DNA of 64,000 bases, taken from Gammaproteobacteria bacterium (lineage in GTDB: Bacteria > Pseudomonadota > Gammaproteobacteria > Chromatiales > Chromatiaceae). Of this stretch, positions 41,105-50,691 are shown piece after piece. The first letter of the stretch is position 1. Each line of letters opens with the position of its first letter. The stretch spans positions 1 to 64,000 of the forward strand of contig JAAGZL010000824.1 in NCBI GenBank assembly GCA_024206335.1. The letters run 5' to 3'. A model generated the notes under the pieces. That model was not told the origin of the DNA. It made no database searches and saw only the letters and a list, made by a program, of their open reading frames with translations. The position numbers and the translations under genes were made by a program.

Positions 41105-41902
41105 ATGCATCCAATGATAAATATTGCTGTACGCGCCGCCCGTAGCGCAGGTAACATCCTGTTGCGCTATTACGAGCACACCAACACCCTGACCGTTACT
41201 GAAAAACGCAAGAACGAGTTTGTCTCAGAGGTGGATAAAGCGGCAGAACAGGCCATCATTGAGGTCCTGCAAAAATCTTACCCAGACCATGCAATTCTAG
41301 GTGAAGAAACCGGCAGCCATAAGGGCAACGACTACCAGTGGGTAATAGACCCCCTGGACGGCACCACCAACTACCTGCATGGGCAACCTCAGTTTTCCAT
41401 CTCCATTGCCCTGAAATATCAGGGTCAGCTGGAGCACGGCGTCATCTACGACCCACTGCGTGAAGAGATGTTCAGCGCCACCCGTGGCTCCGGCGCCTTT
41501 CTCAACGACCGCCGCATTCGGGTTACCCAACGCAAGGGGCTGGATGGGGCACTGATCGGCACCGGCTTTCCCTACCGCGACCATAGCCATCTGGATGCCT
41601 ACATGGGCATGTTCCGTGACATGATCACTGACACCGCAGGCATTCGCAGACCCGGATCGGCCGCCCTGGACTTTGCCTATGTGGCTGCCGGCCGACTGGA
41701 CGGTTTCTGGGAACTGGGGCTGTGCGAATGGGACTTTGCTGCAGGTGCGCTACTAGTGAACGAGGCAGGTGGCACTGTTACCGATATCGGTGGTGGTGAA
41801 CGTTTCTTGGAGTCAGGAAATGTAATTGCCGGAGGTTTCAAAACCCATGCGGCCATGCTACAGCAAATCAAACCCCATCTAACAGAATCCCTCAAATTCT
41901 GA
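41105..41902 (+). CDS. suhB: Inositol-1-monophosphatase family protein SuhB
   Basis: A 265-residue Mg-dependent phosphatase that in E. coli also joins the rRNA transcription antitermination complex. Metal-binding motifs are LGEETG, DPLDGTTNYLHG and WDFAAGALLVNEAGG. The start at 41105 gives MHPMINIAVRAARSAGN, matching the E. coli N terminus; the open frame extends 33 codons upstream without a conserved sequence. Divergent from trmJ. Confidence 0.94.
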   Translation: MHPMINIAVRAARSAGNILLRYYEHTNTLTVTEKRKNEFVSEVDKAAEQAIIEVLQKSYPDHAILGEETGSHKGNDYQWVIDPLDGTTNYLHGQPQFSISIALKYQGQLEHGVIYDPLREEMFSATRGSGAFLNDRRIRVTQRKGLDGALIGTGFPYRDHSHLDAYMGMFRDMITDTAGIRRPGSAALDFAYVAAGRLDGFWELGLCEWDFAAGALLVNEAGGTVTDIGGGERFLESGNVIAGGFKTHAAMLQQIKPHLTESLKF

Positions 41903-42055
41903 CTATCCAGGCACTCTGATGCCAAACTATGTTTGCTTCAATTTTTTCGAACAACCTTGAGCCAACTAAATACTTAAAATCCTAACTCATTGAAAATTAA
42001 AGTTTGTCTGCGGCATGCCGCTAGCATGGATGAACGTAACAAGGGATATATCCTC

Positions 42056-42313
42056 ATGCTGGACAAACAGAAGATTCCATTATCCGTAAGTGATCGCGCA
42101 CTTGAAATGGTTATGCGTGATGTACTTGATTCTCTTTCCGAGCTCTCCCTAGAGTCTGGTTTCCAACCGACGGATGGAGGTTTTGAGATAATCGATATCG
42201 CTCCTGCCCAACGCAGTAAATCCAGGAACAATAAAAGCCGATGCAAGAGATCAAGTAACAAGGAAGAAGGTGAGGTTCTGCAATTCCCAAATCTACATAG
42301 GGCTACAGGCTAG
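42056..42313 (+). CDS. Small protein of unknown function
   Basis: An 85-codon frame with a good site, AAGGGA nine bases before the ATG at 42056; an earlier ATG at 42026 lacks one. The first 45 residues are mixed acidic and hydrophobic and may form a helix (SVSDRALEMVMRDVLDSLSEL). The middle is strongly basic (RSKSRNNKSRCKRSS). I recognise no family. It lies alone between suhB and the hemN end, convergent with hemN. It is probably real on start-site grounds but needs homologues. Confidence 0.5.
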   Translation: MLDKQKIPLSVSDRALEMVMRDVLDSLSELSLESGFQPTDGGFEIIDIAPAQRSKSRNNKSRCKRSSNKEEGEVLQFPNLHRATG

Positions 42314-42378
42314 GAAGGCTCGAATTAAAAGCCATCCATGACTTTGTCCGAGCAAATAAAAGAAAGACGCAAAGATCC

Positions 42379-43764
42379 TTAGATAACGCGCGAAAAATTC
42401 TTCTGCTGCGTTGCCGGTGGTAGATACCTGTCAAACTCCATACAGATATTCCGAATCAGCAGTCTGCCTCTGGGTAACACCCTGATTCCAGACTCATCCA
42501 TCTCCAACAACCCGTCCTGCCGCATGGAGTCCAACCGCCCCAGATCTGCAGCAAAATATTCTGCAAAGCTGATACCCCAGCGCTGTTCTACACTAGAAAA
42601 ATCCAGCTGGAAGTGACAAATAAGGCGGGTGATCACATCACGTCTGAGCAGATCATCCTCACTCAACTCAATACCCCTGAAGATAGGCAGCTTGCCGGCG
42701 TCAATCTCCTGGGTGTACTCATCCAGGGTGCGGACATTCTGACTGTAGGTGTTAGCCACCATACCAATAGATGTCACACCCATGGCCACCAGGTCACACT
42801 CGGAATGAGTCGAGTAGCCCTGAAAATTTCGGTACAGAGTGCCATCACGCTGGGCCTTGGCCAGCTCATCATCGGGGCGGGCAAAGTGGTCCATACCGAT
42901 AAACACATAACCGGCTGCGGTCAGGTGTTCAATGGTCATATTCAAGATATCCAACTTCTCTTCCGGAGACGGAAGATCCTCTGTATTGATCCGTCGTTGC
43001 GGCATGAAGCGCTCCGGCAGATGGGCATAATTAAATACTGAGAGCCGGTCCGGACCCACCTCAATGATTCGATCCAGGGTGCGGGCAAAACTCTCCACCG
43101 ACTGGAAAGATAGTCCGTAGATCAGATCAATACTAATGGAACGAAATCCCTCATCCCGCGCTGCCTGTAACACCTCCAGGGTCTGCTGTTCTGACTGAAT
43201 GCGGTTTACGGCACGCTGCACCTTGGGGTCAAAATCCTGCACCCCCAGGCTCATACGATTAAAACCGATCTCACGCAGCAAGGATATGGTCTCGGCATTG
43301 GCCTCCCGCGGATCCACCTCGATAGAGTATTCGCCGCTATCATCATCTGCCAGATTAAAGTGCTCCCCGGTGACCTGCATCAGTTCACGCATCTCATCAT
43401 GGCTGATAAAGGTTGGAGTGCCGCCACCCCAGTGCAACTGTTCTACCTTACGGCTGCGGTCGAACAGATCACCCTGCATGGCAATCTCACGATGTAGGCT
43501 CTGTAGATATGGGTGTGCCTGCGCACGATCCTTGGTCACCACCTTGTTGCAAGCGCAGTAGTAGCATACGGTGTCACAAAACGGCAGGTGGAAATAGAGC
43601 GACAGAGGATCGCCAGATGCATTGCTCTCAGTGGCCTTTTCACAATAGTGATCCGGACCAAAACCATCATGGAACTGGGGGGCAGTTGGATAGGAGGTAT
43701 AACGCGGACCTGCGTAGTCGTATTTCTCGATTAGCTCCTGATCAAAAACCAGCGTCTGGTCCAT
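42379..43764 (-). CDS. hemN: Oxygen-independent coproporphyrinogen III oxidase
   Basis: A 461-residue radical SAM enzyme that converts coproporphyrinogen III to protoporphyrinogen IX without oxygen. The cluster motif is CDTVCYYCAC near residue 62, with HLPF before it and NKVVT after it, as in E. coli HemN. Other blocks include HWGGGTPTF and the Arg-rich MSLGVQDFD. The full length, including the C-terminal domain, separates it from HemW. It follows the unknown gene at 43829 and prmB, downstream of a second IscR-like regulator. Confidence 0.95.
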   Translation of the reverse strand: MDQTLVFDQELIEKYDYAGPRYTSYPTAPQFHDGFGPDHYCEKATESNASGDPLSLYFHLPFCDTVCYYCACNKVVTKDRAQAHPYLQSLHREIAMQGDLFDRSRKVEQLHWGGGTPTFISHDEMRELMQVTGEHFNLADDDSGEYSIEVDPREANAETISLLREIGFNRMSLGVQDFDPKVQRAVNRIQSEQQTLEVLQAARDEGFRSISIDLIYGLSFQSVESFARTLDRIIEVGPDRLSVFNYAHLPERFMPQRRINTEDLPSPEEKLDILNMTIEHLTAAGYVFIGMDHFARPDDELAKAQRDGTLYRNFQGYSTHSECDLVAMGVTSIGMVANTYSQNVRTLDEYTQEIDAGKLPIFRGIELSEDDLLRRDVITRLICHFQLDFSSVEQRWGISFAEYFAADLGRLDSMRQDGLLEMDESGIRVLPRGRLLIRNICMEFDRYLPPATQQKNFSRVI

Positions 43765-43828
43765 CCAATGCTCCTAAAGTAGATGTATTGCTGCGTGTAG
43801 TGCGTCCTAGTGTGATCCGCACTCTATT

Positions 43829-44152
43829 CTATTCGTCTACGTCCAACCCATAACGGTGGGTTTCATTAATCTGCGTTAACAGAAGATAAAATGGGATATC
43901 GTTGGCGTGTCTATCCAGAATTTCCACAAATGGCAGATCCTCACGGCCAAAGCTGTACTCACCACTGCACATAGACTGGTAGATTGACTCTATCATCTCT
44001 GACAGTGGTTCCAGAAAGGCGGGGAAGCGTCCACTCTCACCGATCTCCTCCTGGTCGTACATCACACAGGCACGCATATCTTCCACTTCAAATTTTGCCT
44101 GCTCTACCCAGCCTGCATACTCTTCGGCACTACGTGCACGCTGAACCGCCAT
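43829..44152 (-). CDS. Conserved-looking acidic protein, function unknown
   Basis: A 107-residue acidic, mostly helical protein with no signal peptide or membrane segment. Distinct stretches are EEYAGWVEQAKFEVEDMRACV, FLEPLSEMIESIYQSM and a C-terminal PFYLLLTQINETHRYG. I do not recognise the family. It is 2 bp after prmB and 64 bp before hemN on the same strand, so it is likely co-transcribed and translationally close to prmB. Confidence 0.75.
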   Translation of the reverse strand: MAVQRARSAEEYAGWVEQAKFEVEDMRACVMYDQEEIGESGRFPAFLEPLSEMIESIYQSMCSGEYSFGREDLPFVEILDRHANDIPFYLLLTQINETHRYGLDVDE

Positions 44153-44154
44153 GG

Positions 44155-45093
44155 CTATCCATCCTCACGAAAATTAGATTGATACTGTGACAACTGGCCC
44201 GCTGTGAGCATAAACACGCCCTCGCCTCCATGCTCAAAATCCAGCCAAAGAAAAGGTACTAGTGGATAGCGTTTCTGCAGGACATCTGCACTCAAACCAA
44301 CCTCCACTACAACAATACCATCTGGCTTCAGATAGCTGGAGGCCTGCTGCAACAGAGGTGTGACGATATCCAAGCCATCACTGCCAGCCTCCAACCCCAA
44401 TGCAGGCTCATGCTGATACTCTGCGGGTAGTTCCCGCATCTCACCAGAACTTACATAGGGTGGATTACTGACAATGATGTCATATTTATTCGGTTCCAGA
44501 GATTCAAACAGGTCCGACTGAATTGCGGTTACCCGACTCTTCAGCCCATGCTGACTGATATTCCTCTCCGCCACATCCAGGGCCTTAGTCGAGATATCCA
44601 GCAGATCCACGCTTGCCTGCGGAAACTGGTGAGCACAGGCAATACCAATACAACCACTTCCAGTACAGAGATCCAAAATCCTGGTCACACGTTCCGGGCC
44701 AATCCATGGTTGAAAGCGATTTTCAATCAATTCGGCAATGGGTGAACGCGGTATCAACACATGCTCATCCACGTAAAAGGAGACGCCTGCGAACATCACC
44801 TCATTGGTAATATATGGAGCCGGCACCCGCTCTTTTATCCGCCGTTTGAATAGCGCTTCTATTGCTTCTTTTTCCGAAGCGGTTAGCCTGCTTTGCAGAT
44901 ACATGGGGGGCAGATCGTGACTCAGTTTGAGCGCATGCAACACCAGGGCCACGGACTCGTCCAAGGCATTGTCAGTGCCATGACCAAAGAATAGACCTTG
45001 GGTAGCAAAGCAACTGGCGCCCCAGCGGATATAATCCAGCATGGTCTCCAGCGACTTGGTATCACAAATCATATCTGCATTACTCTCGGACAA
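44155..45093 (-). CDS. prmB: Ribosomal protein L3 glutamine methyltransferase
   Basis: A 312-residue SAM-dependent methyltransferase that modifies a Gln of ribosomal protein L3. It has an N-terminal helical domain with FGHGTDNALDESVALVLHAL, the SAM site LDLCTGSGCIGIACA and the catalytic NPPYV. The N-terminal wording distinguishes it from the release-factor enzyme PrmC. It follows the second IscR-like gene by 61 bp. Confidence 0.93.
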   Translation of the reverse strand: MSESNADMICDTKSLETMLDYIRWGASCFATQGLFFGHGTDNALDESVALVLHALKLSHDLPPMYLQSRLTASEKEAIEALFKRRIKERVPAPYITNEVMFAGVSFYVDEHVLIPRSPIAELIENRFQPWIGPERVTRILDLCTGSGCIGIACAHQFPQASVDLLDISTKALDVAERNISQHGLKSRVTAIQSDLFESLEPNKYDIIVSNPPYVSSGEMRELPAEYQHEPALGLEAGSDGLDIVTPLLQQASSYLKPDGIVVVEVGLSADVLQKRYPLVPFLWLDFEHGGEGVFMLTAGQLSQYQSNFREDG

Positions 45094-45154
45094 TAGCGCA
45101 TATTATCTGTGATAACTGCCGTCAGGGTCTCGTTCTAGCTCCGGGACAGGTCTA

Positions 45155-45631
45155 TCAAGCTGCCTCTATTTTTTCTACCTTGGTGGTAAAACAACCTCCA
45201 TCATCCTTATTACAACCACCAACCTCCATTCCACCACGGTGAACCAGGTCCTCCAGAGAGATACCACTGAGAAAATTGTGAATTTCACGACTCAACTCGT
45301 CCCAAAGATTGTGCGTCAGACAAACCTCGCCATCGCGACAATCCTTGTTACCGCTACAGCGGGTGAACTCAACCCACTCATCCACAGCGCAAATTATATC
45401 GGCAATAGCGATGTCCTTGGCTGGCTTACCCAGATAATAGCCACCACCTGGGCCACGCACACCCTTTACCAGCATCTTGGAGCGCAGACCTGCAAACAAT
45501 TGCTCAAGATAGGATAGAGAGATACCTTGGGTCTCAGATATCTCTGCCAGTGTTACGGCTTTATCACCACCATGCAGAGCCAGATCCAGCATCGCTGTAA
45601 CTGCATACCGACCCTTTGTTGAAAGTCTCAT
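45155..45631 (-). CDS. Second IscR-like Rrf2 regulator
   Basis: A 158-residue Rrf2 protein closely similar to the iscR product of this window: [21 protein letters not shown] at the start, [12 protein letters not shown] in the wing, and [20 protein letters not shown] with three Cys in the same spacing. It differs by a C-terminal tail with an additional pair of Cys, CNKDDGGC. It is probably a cluster-sensing transcription factor. It heads a same-strand group prmB-unknown-hemN, so it may adjust haem synthesis or its own operon to Fe-S or oxygen status; that is inference. Confidence 0.88.
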   Translation of the reverse strand: MRLSTKGRYAVTAMLDLALHGGDKAVTLAEISETQGISLSYLEQLFAGLRSKMLVKGVRGPGGGYYLGKPAKDIAIADIICAVDEWVEFTRCSGNKDCRDGEVCLTHNLWDELSREIHNFLSGISLEDLVHRGGMEVGGCNKDDGGCFTTKVEKIEAA

Positions 45632-45880
45632 ATATTTACCCGCCTAACTTAAAAGAAAAAGAATTCCCTACCATTTTGCTATGTATTAAAACTAGCACTT
45701 CCCAAAATAAACGTCCAATTGATATTCCATATAACAACTTAGGTAATGTAAAAACCAGATATTAATCGCCCAGCACAAAGACCGCTCCATCAAAGCGGTA
45801 ATAACAGATATATTATTGATTATACAAGATAATATTGGCCAGCAGCGGGTATTACCTACACCTCTGACCCAGAAGTTGCA

Positions 45881-46255
45881 TCAAGCCTGCTCTGAATCCT
45901 GCTCTTCTGCAATCTGCTTGTGAACCTCGGCCATATCCAACTCAGAGGCACGCTCGATAAGTTCCCTTAAACCAGACTCTGGCAGTGCGCCAGCCTGGCT
46001 GAAGATAATCACTTTTTCCCGAAAGATCATCAGGGTAGGGATGGAACGAATCTGGAAATGACCGGCTATCTCCTGCTCCTCTTCAGTATTCACCTTGGCA
46101 AATACTATATCCTCATGGTCTTCAGAGACCTTCTCGTAGGTAGGGGCAAAGGAGCGACAGGGACCACACCATGGGGCCCAGTAGTCCACAACAACGAAAT
46201 CATTATTGGTTACTGTATCTTCGAAATTCTGATCGGTAAGTTCTACAACTGCCAC
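45881..46255 (-). CDS. Thioredoxin-family protein
   Basis: A 124-residue thioredoxin fold with active site WCGPC near residue 30 and the cis-Pro in RSIPTLMIF. No signal peptide, so cytosolic. It ends in an acidic, Gln- and Glu-rich tail of about 15 residues not found in TrxA. It is probably a thiol reductase; substrate unknown. It is flanked by gaps of 249 and 160 bp and likely transcribed alone. Confidence 0.9.
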   Translation of the reverse strand: MAVVELTDQNFEDTVTNNDFVVVDYWAPWCGPCRSFAPTYEKVSEDHEDIVFAKVNTEEEQEIAGHFQIRSIPTLMIFREKVIIFSQAGALPESGLRELIERASELDMAEVHKQIAEEQDSEQA

Positions 46256-46360
46256 GGTCGGCTCCAGGTTTGGAATAAAATAAAGGCAGCGATTCTAACA
46301 GAATTTTCAGAGAAGTTAATAATCCACACTAAAAATGTGTCAGATTGGCTGGTTTGAACT

Positions 46361-46395
46361 AACCATAGTGATAGACCAGGCCTATCACCATGGTT
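46361..46395. repeat. Inverted repeat between thioredoxin and adk
   Basis: A 14-bp stem with one mismatch (AACCATAGTGATAG at 46361-46374 against CTATCACCATGGTT at 46382-46395). It lies just past the adk stop on the minus strand. No T-run follows, so it may be a mRNA-stabilising hairpin, a Rho-type end or an operator ahead of the thioredoxin gene. Confidence 0.6.
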
Positions 46396-46415
46396 GTTAA
46401 GAGATAAATATGGGC

Positions 46416-47114
<699 letters not shown>

Positions 47115-47250
47115 CTAGTCACAAACCAACTAACCTTTTCGATATATTTATTTATACAATCTATTACTTTTTAACATAATCAGCAAAACTGTTAGGATCT
47201 GTTCCGGGCTGGCCCGCTCCTGTCACTATAATCACGGCATCGACCACAAC

Positions 47251-47859
47251 ATGAAACCATCCGCAATCAATCTAGTGGTAGCCCTGCCCCCAGAGGCCAA
47301 GCCGGTAAATCAGCATCTGGGGCTACTACGGGATAACCGTCACGACCAGTACCGCCTATATCGTCATAGGCAGATATCCCTGGTCATCTCCGGTCCCGGC
47401 ACGGATGCCGCAGCCGCGGCCACAGATTGGCTACACGGCATCAATAGACACCGCCGGGACGATATCTGGATCAACCTCGGCATTGCCGGACACCCAAACC
47501 ACCCGGTGGGGCTGATATTTCTAGCCAGCCAAATCAAAGATATGCGCAATGGTCACCTTTGGCCCATGCCGCCACGGGAACATCTCCCCTGCCCCTCAGA
47601 ACAGCTGGTTACGGTCACGCAACCGGATACAGGTTATGGGATGAATGCACTGTTGGAGATGGAGGCCGCAGGTTTCTATCGCTCTGCCCTAAAACACACC
47701 ATCCCTGATAATATCTACTGCCTCAAGGTGGTCTCAGACAACCGGCAGCAACCGGCGCATATGCTCAACGGCAAAATGGTATCGCAGTTGATCAGGGAGC
47801 GCCTGGATGTGCTGGACCTGCTGATTAAGAAAACCGAACCCAACGGGGAGCATCAATGA
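47251..47859 (+). CDS. Nucleoside-phosphorylase-like protein
   Basis: A 202-residue protein with the fold cues of purine nucleoside phosphorylases and MTA/SAH nucleosidases: VALPPEAKP at the N terminus, ISGPGTDAAAAA, WINLGIAGH, and ALLEMEAAGFY where MEAA is the ribose-binding motif. It is shorter than true MTAN (about 230). Substrate unclear. Its stop overlaps the start of the following SDR gene by 4 bp, which suggests a shared pathway. Confidence 0.7.
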   Translation: MKPSAINLVVALPPEAKPVNQHLGLLRDNRHDQYRLYRHRQISLVISGPGTDAAAAATDWLHGINRHRRDDIWINLGIAGHPNHPVGLIFLASQIKDMRNGHLWPMPPREHLPCPSEQLVTVTQPDTGYGMNALLEMEAAGFYRSALKHTIPDNIYCLKVVSDNRQQPAHMLNGKMVSQLIRERLDVLDLLIKKTEPNGEHQ

Positions 47860-48572
47860 CGGCAAACAACCGAACCATCCTGGTAACCGGGGCCAGTCGC
47901 GGTATTGGCGAGGCCATAACCCAAAAACTGCTGGGTGAATCCCAGCGCGTCATAGGCGTCGGTCGCAACTTCTCTCAGGCAGAACCCAACCACAATAATT
48001 TTACCCAGGTCACCATGGATCTCTCCAGGTTAGACCGGCTGCCTGAGCAGTTCTCCGGACTACGCTGCGACAATCCAGACATCGATACCATCATCTGTAA
48101 CGCCGGTTATGGCCGGTTTGGTTCCCTGGAAGAGTTCTCACCGGAACAGATCCAGCAGATGATAGACCTGAACCTTACCAGCCAGATCCTGCTGATACGG
48201 GAGTTTCTCCCCAGCCTCAAGACCAGGGGCTATGGCGATATTATTCTGATGGGCTCTGAGGCTGCACTATCTGGCGGCAAACGCGGCGCAGTCTACTCGG
48301 CCACCAAGTTTGCCCTGCGCGGCCTGGCCCAGTCCTTGCGCGAAGAGTGCTCTGGCTCTGGAGTGCGGGTAGGCATAATCAACCCCGGCATGGTGGACAC
48401 CAATTTTTTCGCCAATCTCTCCTTCCAGCCAGGGAGCGACGAAGACGCACACCTGATTGCAGCCGACGTAGCACAGGCGGCATGGCTGATGCTCTCGGCC
48501 AGACCGGGTGCAGCCATTGATGAGATCAACCTGTCACCACAAAAGAAGGTTATTGAGTTTAAGAAGAACTAG
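47856..48572 (+). CDS. Short-chain dehydrogenase/reductase
   Basis: A 238-residue Rossmann-fold oxidoreductase. Cofactor motif TGASRGIGEA at residue 10, NAGYG near residue 85 and the catalytic YSATK near residue 150. The basic residue after the Gly-rich loop suggests NADP preference. It is coupled to the nucleosidase-like gene upstream and convergent with trmO, overlapping its 3' end by 14 bp. Substrate unknown. Confidence 0.88.
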   Translation: MTANNRTILVTGASRGIGEAITQKLLGESQRVIGVGRNFSQAEPNHNNFTQVTMDLSRLDRLPEQFSGLRCDNPDIDTIICNAGYGRFGSLEEFSPEQIQQMIDLNLTSQILLIREFLPSLKTRGYGDIILMGSEAALSGGKRGAVYSATKFALRGLAQSLREECSGSGVRVGIINPGMVDTNFFANLSFQPGSDEDAHLIAADVAQAAWLMLSARPGAAIDEINLSPQKKVIEFKKN

Positions 48573-49263
48573 CAGGCCTCAACTCCAGAACCTGAACCTG
48601 ATCCCCATCCACCTGCCAACGCAGGTCAAAGTCATGCAGACGAAAACCGTAGACCCGGCCATCTTCCGCTGCATAGGCGGGGCGCGGATCCAACCCCAGC
48701 AACCGGGTAATCAGTGGACGCAAAGCCGCCCCATCCTCCCTCGCCTCCAGTTGGCCTTCAGCCAGTTCCGAGAACCCCACCTCAAGCCGTAGATCCGGTG
48801 CAGATGGGGCAAAACCTGATACCGCATCCGGGATGCTGTCCACATAGGCAATATAGGGCTTGATATCCAACACCGGCGTGGCATCCAGCAGGTCCACCCC
48901 GGACAACTCCAAAACAACCCTATCCCCATCCACCACAACCCGCTCCAGGGCAACTACAGACAGACCGATAGGATTAGGGCGGAACGGCGAACGGCTAGCA
49001 AACACACCCACCCGCCGGTTGCCACCAAGTCGAGGGGGACGCACCCTGGGCCGCCACTGTTCATGCAGGATCTGGTGGAACACAAACTGGATCCAGACGT
49101 GGGAGTAGCCCTCCAACTCAGCCACCGCTTCCGGCCTATTATAGGGCGGCACCAGTTCCAGGCTCGCCCTGGCCTCCGGCACCAGACCGGGCTGGCGTGG
49201 AATTCCAAATTTCTCCTTAAACGGGGAATGGATAAAACCGATGGGTTCAAATGTGATATTCAT
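48559..49263 (-). CDS. trmO: tRNA t6A37 N6-methyltransferase TrmO
   Basis: A 234-residue protein of the TsaA/YaeB beta-barrel family that methylates t6A37 in threonine tRNAs. Motifs EPIGFIHSPFKEKFGIPRQP at the N terminus, GYSHVWIQFVFH, and FASRSPFRPNPIGLS (SAM site) are typical. The start at 49263 begins MNITFEPIG; 24 upstream codons of open frame are not conserved. Confidence 0.93.
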   Translation of the reverse strand: MNITFEPIGFIHSPFKEKFGIPRQPGLVPEARASLELVPPYNRPEAVAELEGYSHVWIQFVFHQILHEQWRPRVRPPRLGGNRRVGVFASRSPFRPNPIGLSVVALERVVVDGDRVVLELSGVDLLDATPVLDIKPYIAYVDSIPDAVSGFAPSAPDLRLEVGFSELAEGQLEAREDGAALRPLITRLLGLDPRPAYAAEDGRVYGFRLHDFDLRWQVDGDQVQVLELRPASSS

Positions 49264-49375
49264 ATACCTGATAGTTCGCTCTGGATAACAAACAGGCACC
49301 ACAGACATTTCAATTGGACCTACATCTAACGGCACTGTATTCTTGCCCGATTCTACCTGAATTTCTGCTGTAACA

Positions 49376-49768
49376 ATGGTTTATTACTGGATAAAAAACA
49401 TACACCTCACCACGGTGACGTTGAACATATGTATCTTCATGATACGGTTCTACTGGATGATGCAAAAGTCTGGATGGGTACACAAGAAGCCGGTCAGATA
49501 CATCTCTGTTTTCAACGACACCATACTGCTGATTGCCGGTGCAAGTATGGCCATCATGAGCCATCAGTACCCTTTTGTGGCGCCATGGCTTACCACCAAA
49601 CTGGTGATGTTGCTGGTATACATAGTATTTGGCAGTCTGGCCCTTAAACGTGGATCAAGCATGCGAATCAGGATCTACTGCGGAGTGATAGCCATGTGCT
49701 GTTTCCTCTACATGGTATCTGTGGCATTCAGCCGCACGCCGGCCTCCTGGGGCTTTTTTGGGTTGTGA
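49376..49768 (+). CDS. SirB2-family membrane protein
   Basis: A 130-residue integral membrane protein with four predicted helices and the family N terminus WIKNIHLTTVTLN. It matches the SirB2 (YchQ-like) group, whose function is not established. It lies 26 bp ahead of the YcbL-type hydrolase on the same strand. An ATG at 49376 is the only sensible start, although no strong ribosome binding site is visible. Confidence 0.82.
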   Translation: MVYYWIKNIHLTTVTLNICIFMIRFYWMMQKSGWVHKKPVRYISVFNDTILLIAGASMAIMSHQYPFVAPWLTTKLVMLLVYIVFGSLALKRGSSMRIRIYCGVIAMCCFLYMVSVAFSRTPASWGFFGL

Positions 49769-49794
49769 CCGGCAATAATCGGAGCAAATAGAAA

Positions 49795-50439
49795 ATGATG
49801 AAATACTCTGTAATAACAGTAGCGCCCCTACAGGTAAACTGCTCCCTGGTCTGGTGTGATGCCACAAACAAGGCTGCACTGATAGACCCAGGTGGCGAGA
49901 CAGAGCGCATTATTGACCTGATAAACGACCAGGGTGTTGAGCTGGAACGCATCCTGATCACCCACGCCCATTTTGACCACGTGGGTGCCGTGGCCGATAT
50001 TGCAGAGCAATTCAATATCCCCATCGAGGGCCCCCACCTGGATGACAAATTTCTGGTGGACGACCTACCCCGGCAAGGGGCGATGTTTGGTTATGAATCA
50101 GTACGCGCCTTCACCCCCACCAGATGTCTGGATCAGAATGACTCTATTCAGATCGGTGAGACAAACCTCAAGGTACTGCACTGCCCAGGCCATACCCCCG
50201 GCCATATCTGCTTCTATAACTCTGAGTCAAAGATCGCCTTTGTGGGTGACGTAATTTTCAAAAGCTCAGTGGGACGAACCGATTTTGAAGGAAGCGACCA
50301 CAGTCAACTGATCGACTCTATCAGGGAGAAACTTCTACCGTTGGGTAGCGATGTTGCCTTTGTCCCTGGACATGGTCCTAACTCCACCTTTGGAGACGAG
50401 CGCCTCAACAATCCATTCCTGCTGAACAATCCAATCTAA
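49795..50439 (+). CDS. YcbL-type metallo-beta-lactamase-fold hydrolase
   Basis: A 214-residue binuclear metal hydrolase, related to glyoxalase II. The complete motif THAHFDHVG supplies the metal site, with further ligands in HCPGHTPGH, VGDVIF and VPGHGP. The length matches the short YcbL-like group, which hydrolyses glutathione thioesters such as S-lactoylglutathione. It may share a transcript with the SirB2-like gene. Confidence 0.9.
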   Translation: MMKYSVITVAPLQVNCSLVWCDATNKAALIDPGGETERIIDLINDQGVELERILITHAHFDHVGAVADIAEQFNIPIEGPHLDDKFLVDDLPRQGAMFGYESVRAFTPTRCLDQNDSIQIGETNLKVLHCPGHTPGHICFYNSESKIAFVGDVIFKSSVGRTDFEGSDHSQLIDSIREKLLPLGSDVAFVPGHGPNSTFGDERLNNPFLLNNPI

Positions 50440-50448
50440 CAGATTAAC

Positions 50449-50574
50449 TTACAAAATTTTTACACTATTTCGACCACATTGTTTTGCCAAATAAAGGGCC
50501 TTATCACATCGTTCCAGCAAGTCATCCTTGCTGTCTGTATCTGTGCCATTCCCTACCTGCTTTAGTGGGTAATA
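50449..50574 (-). pseudogene. Remnant of a GGDEF (diguanylate cyclase) gene
   Basis: This stretch is too short for normal gene calling. Read on the minus strand it gives YYPLKQVGNGTDTDSKDDLL, then ERCDKALYLAKQCGRN, then SVKIL and a stop. That is the extreme C terminus of GGDEF domains (LL-RADKALY-AK-GRN). An in-frame stop precedes it, and no upstream GGDEF core follows in the next gene. It is therefore a decayed 3' end, at the left edge of an AT-richer segment. Confidence 0.78.
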
Positions 50575-50691
50575 GCATTACATTATTTCGTGTCAAATTA
50601 TCGGCTCTTCAGTCCAATAACAACATGATCGCAAGACCGTTGACAAGCTAGGCACTTAACCAACCAGAACCAGTCACTAACAGTAGGATTA

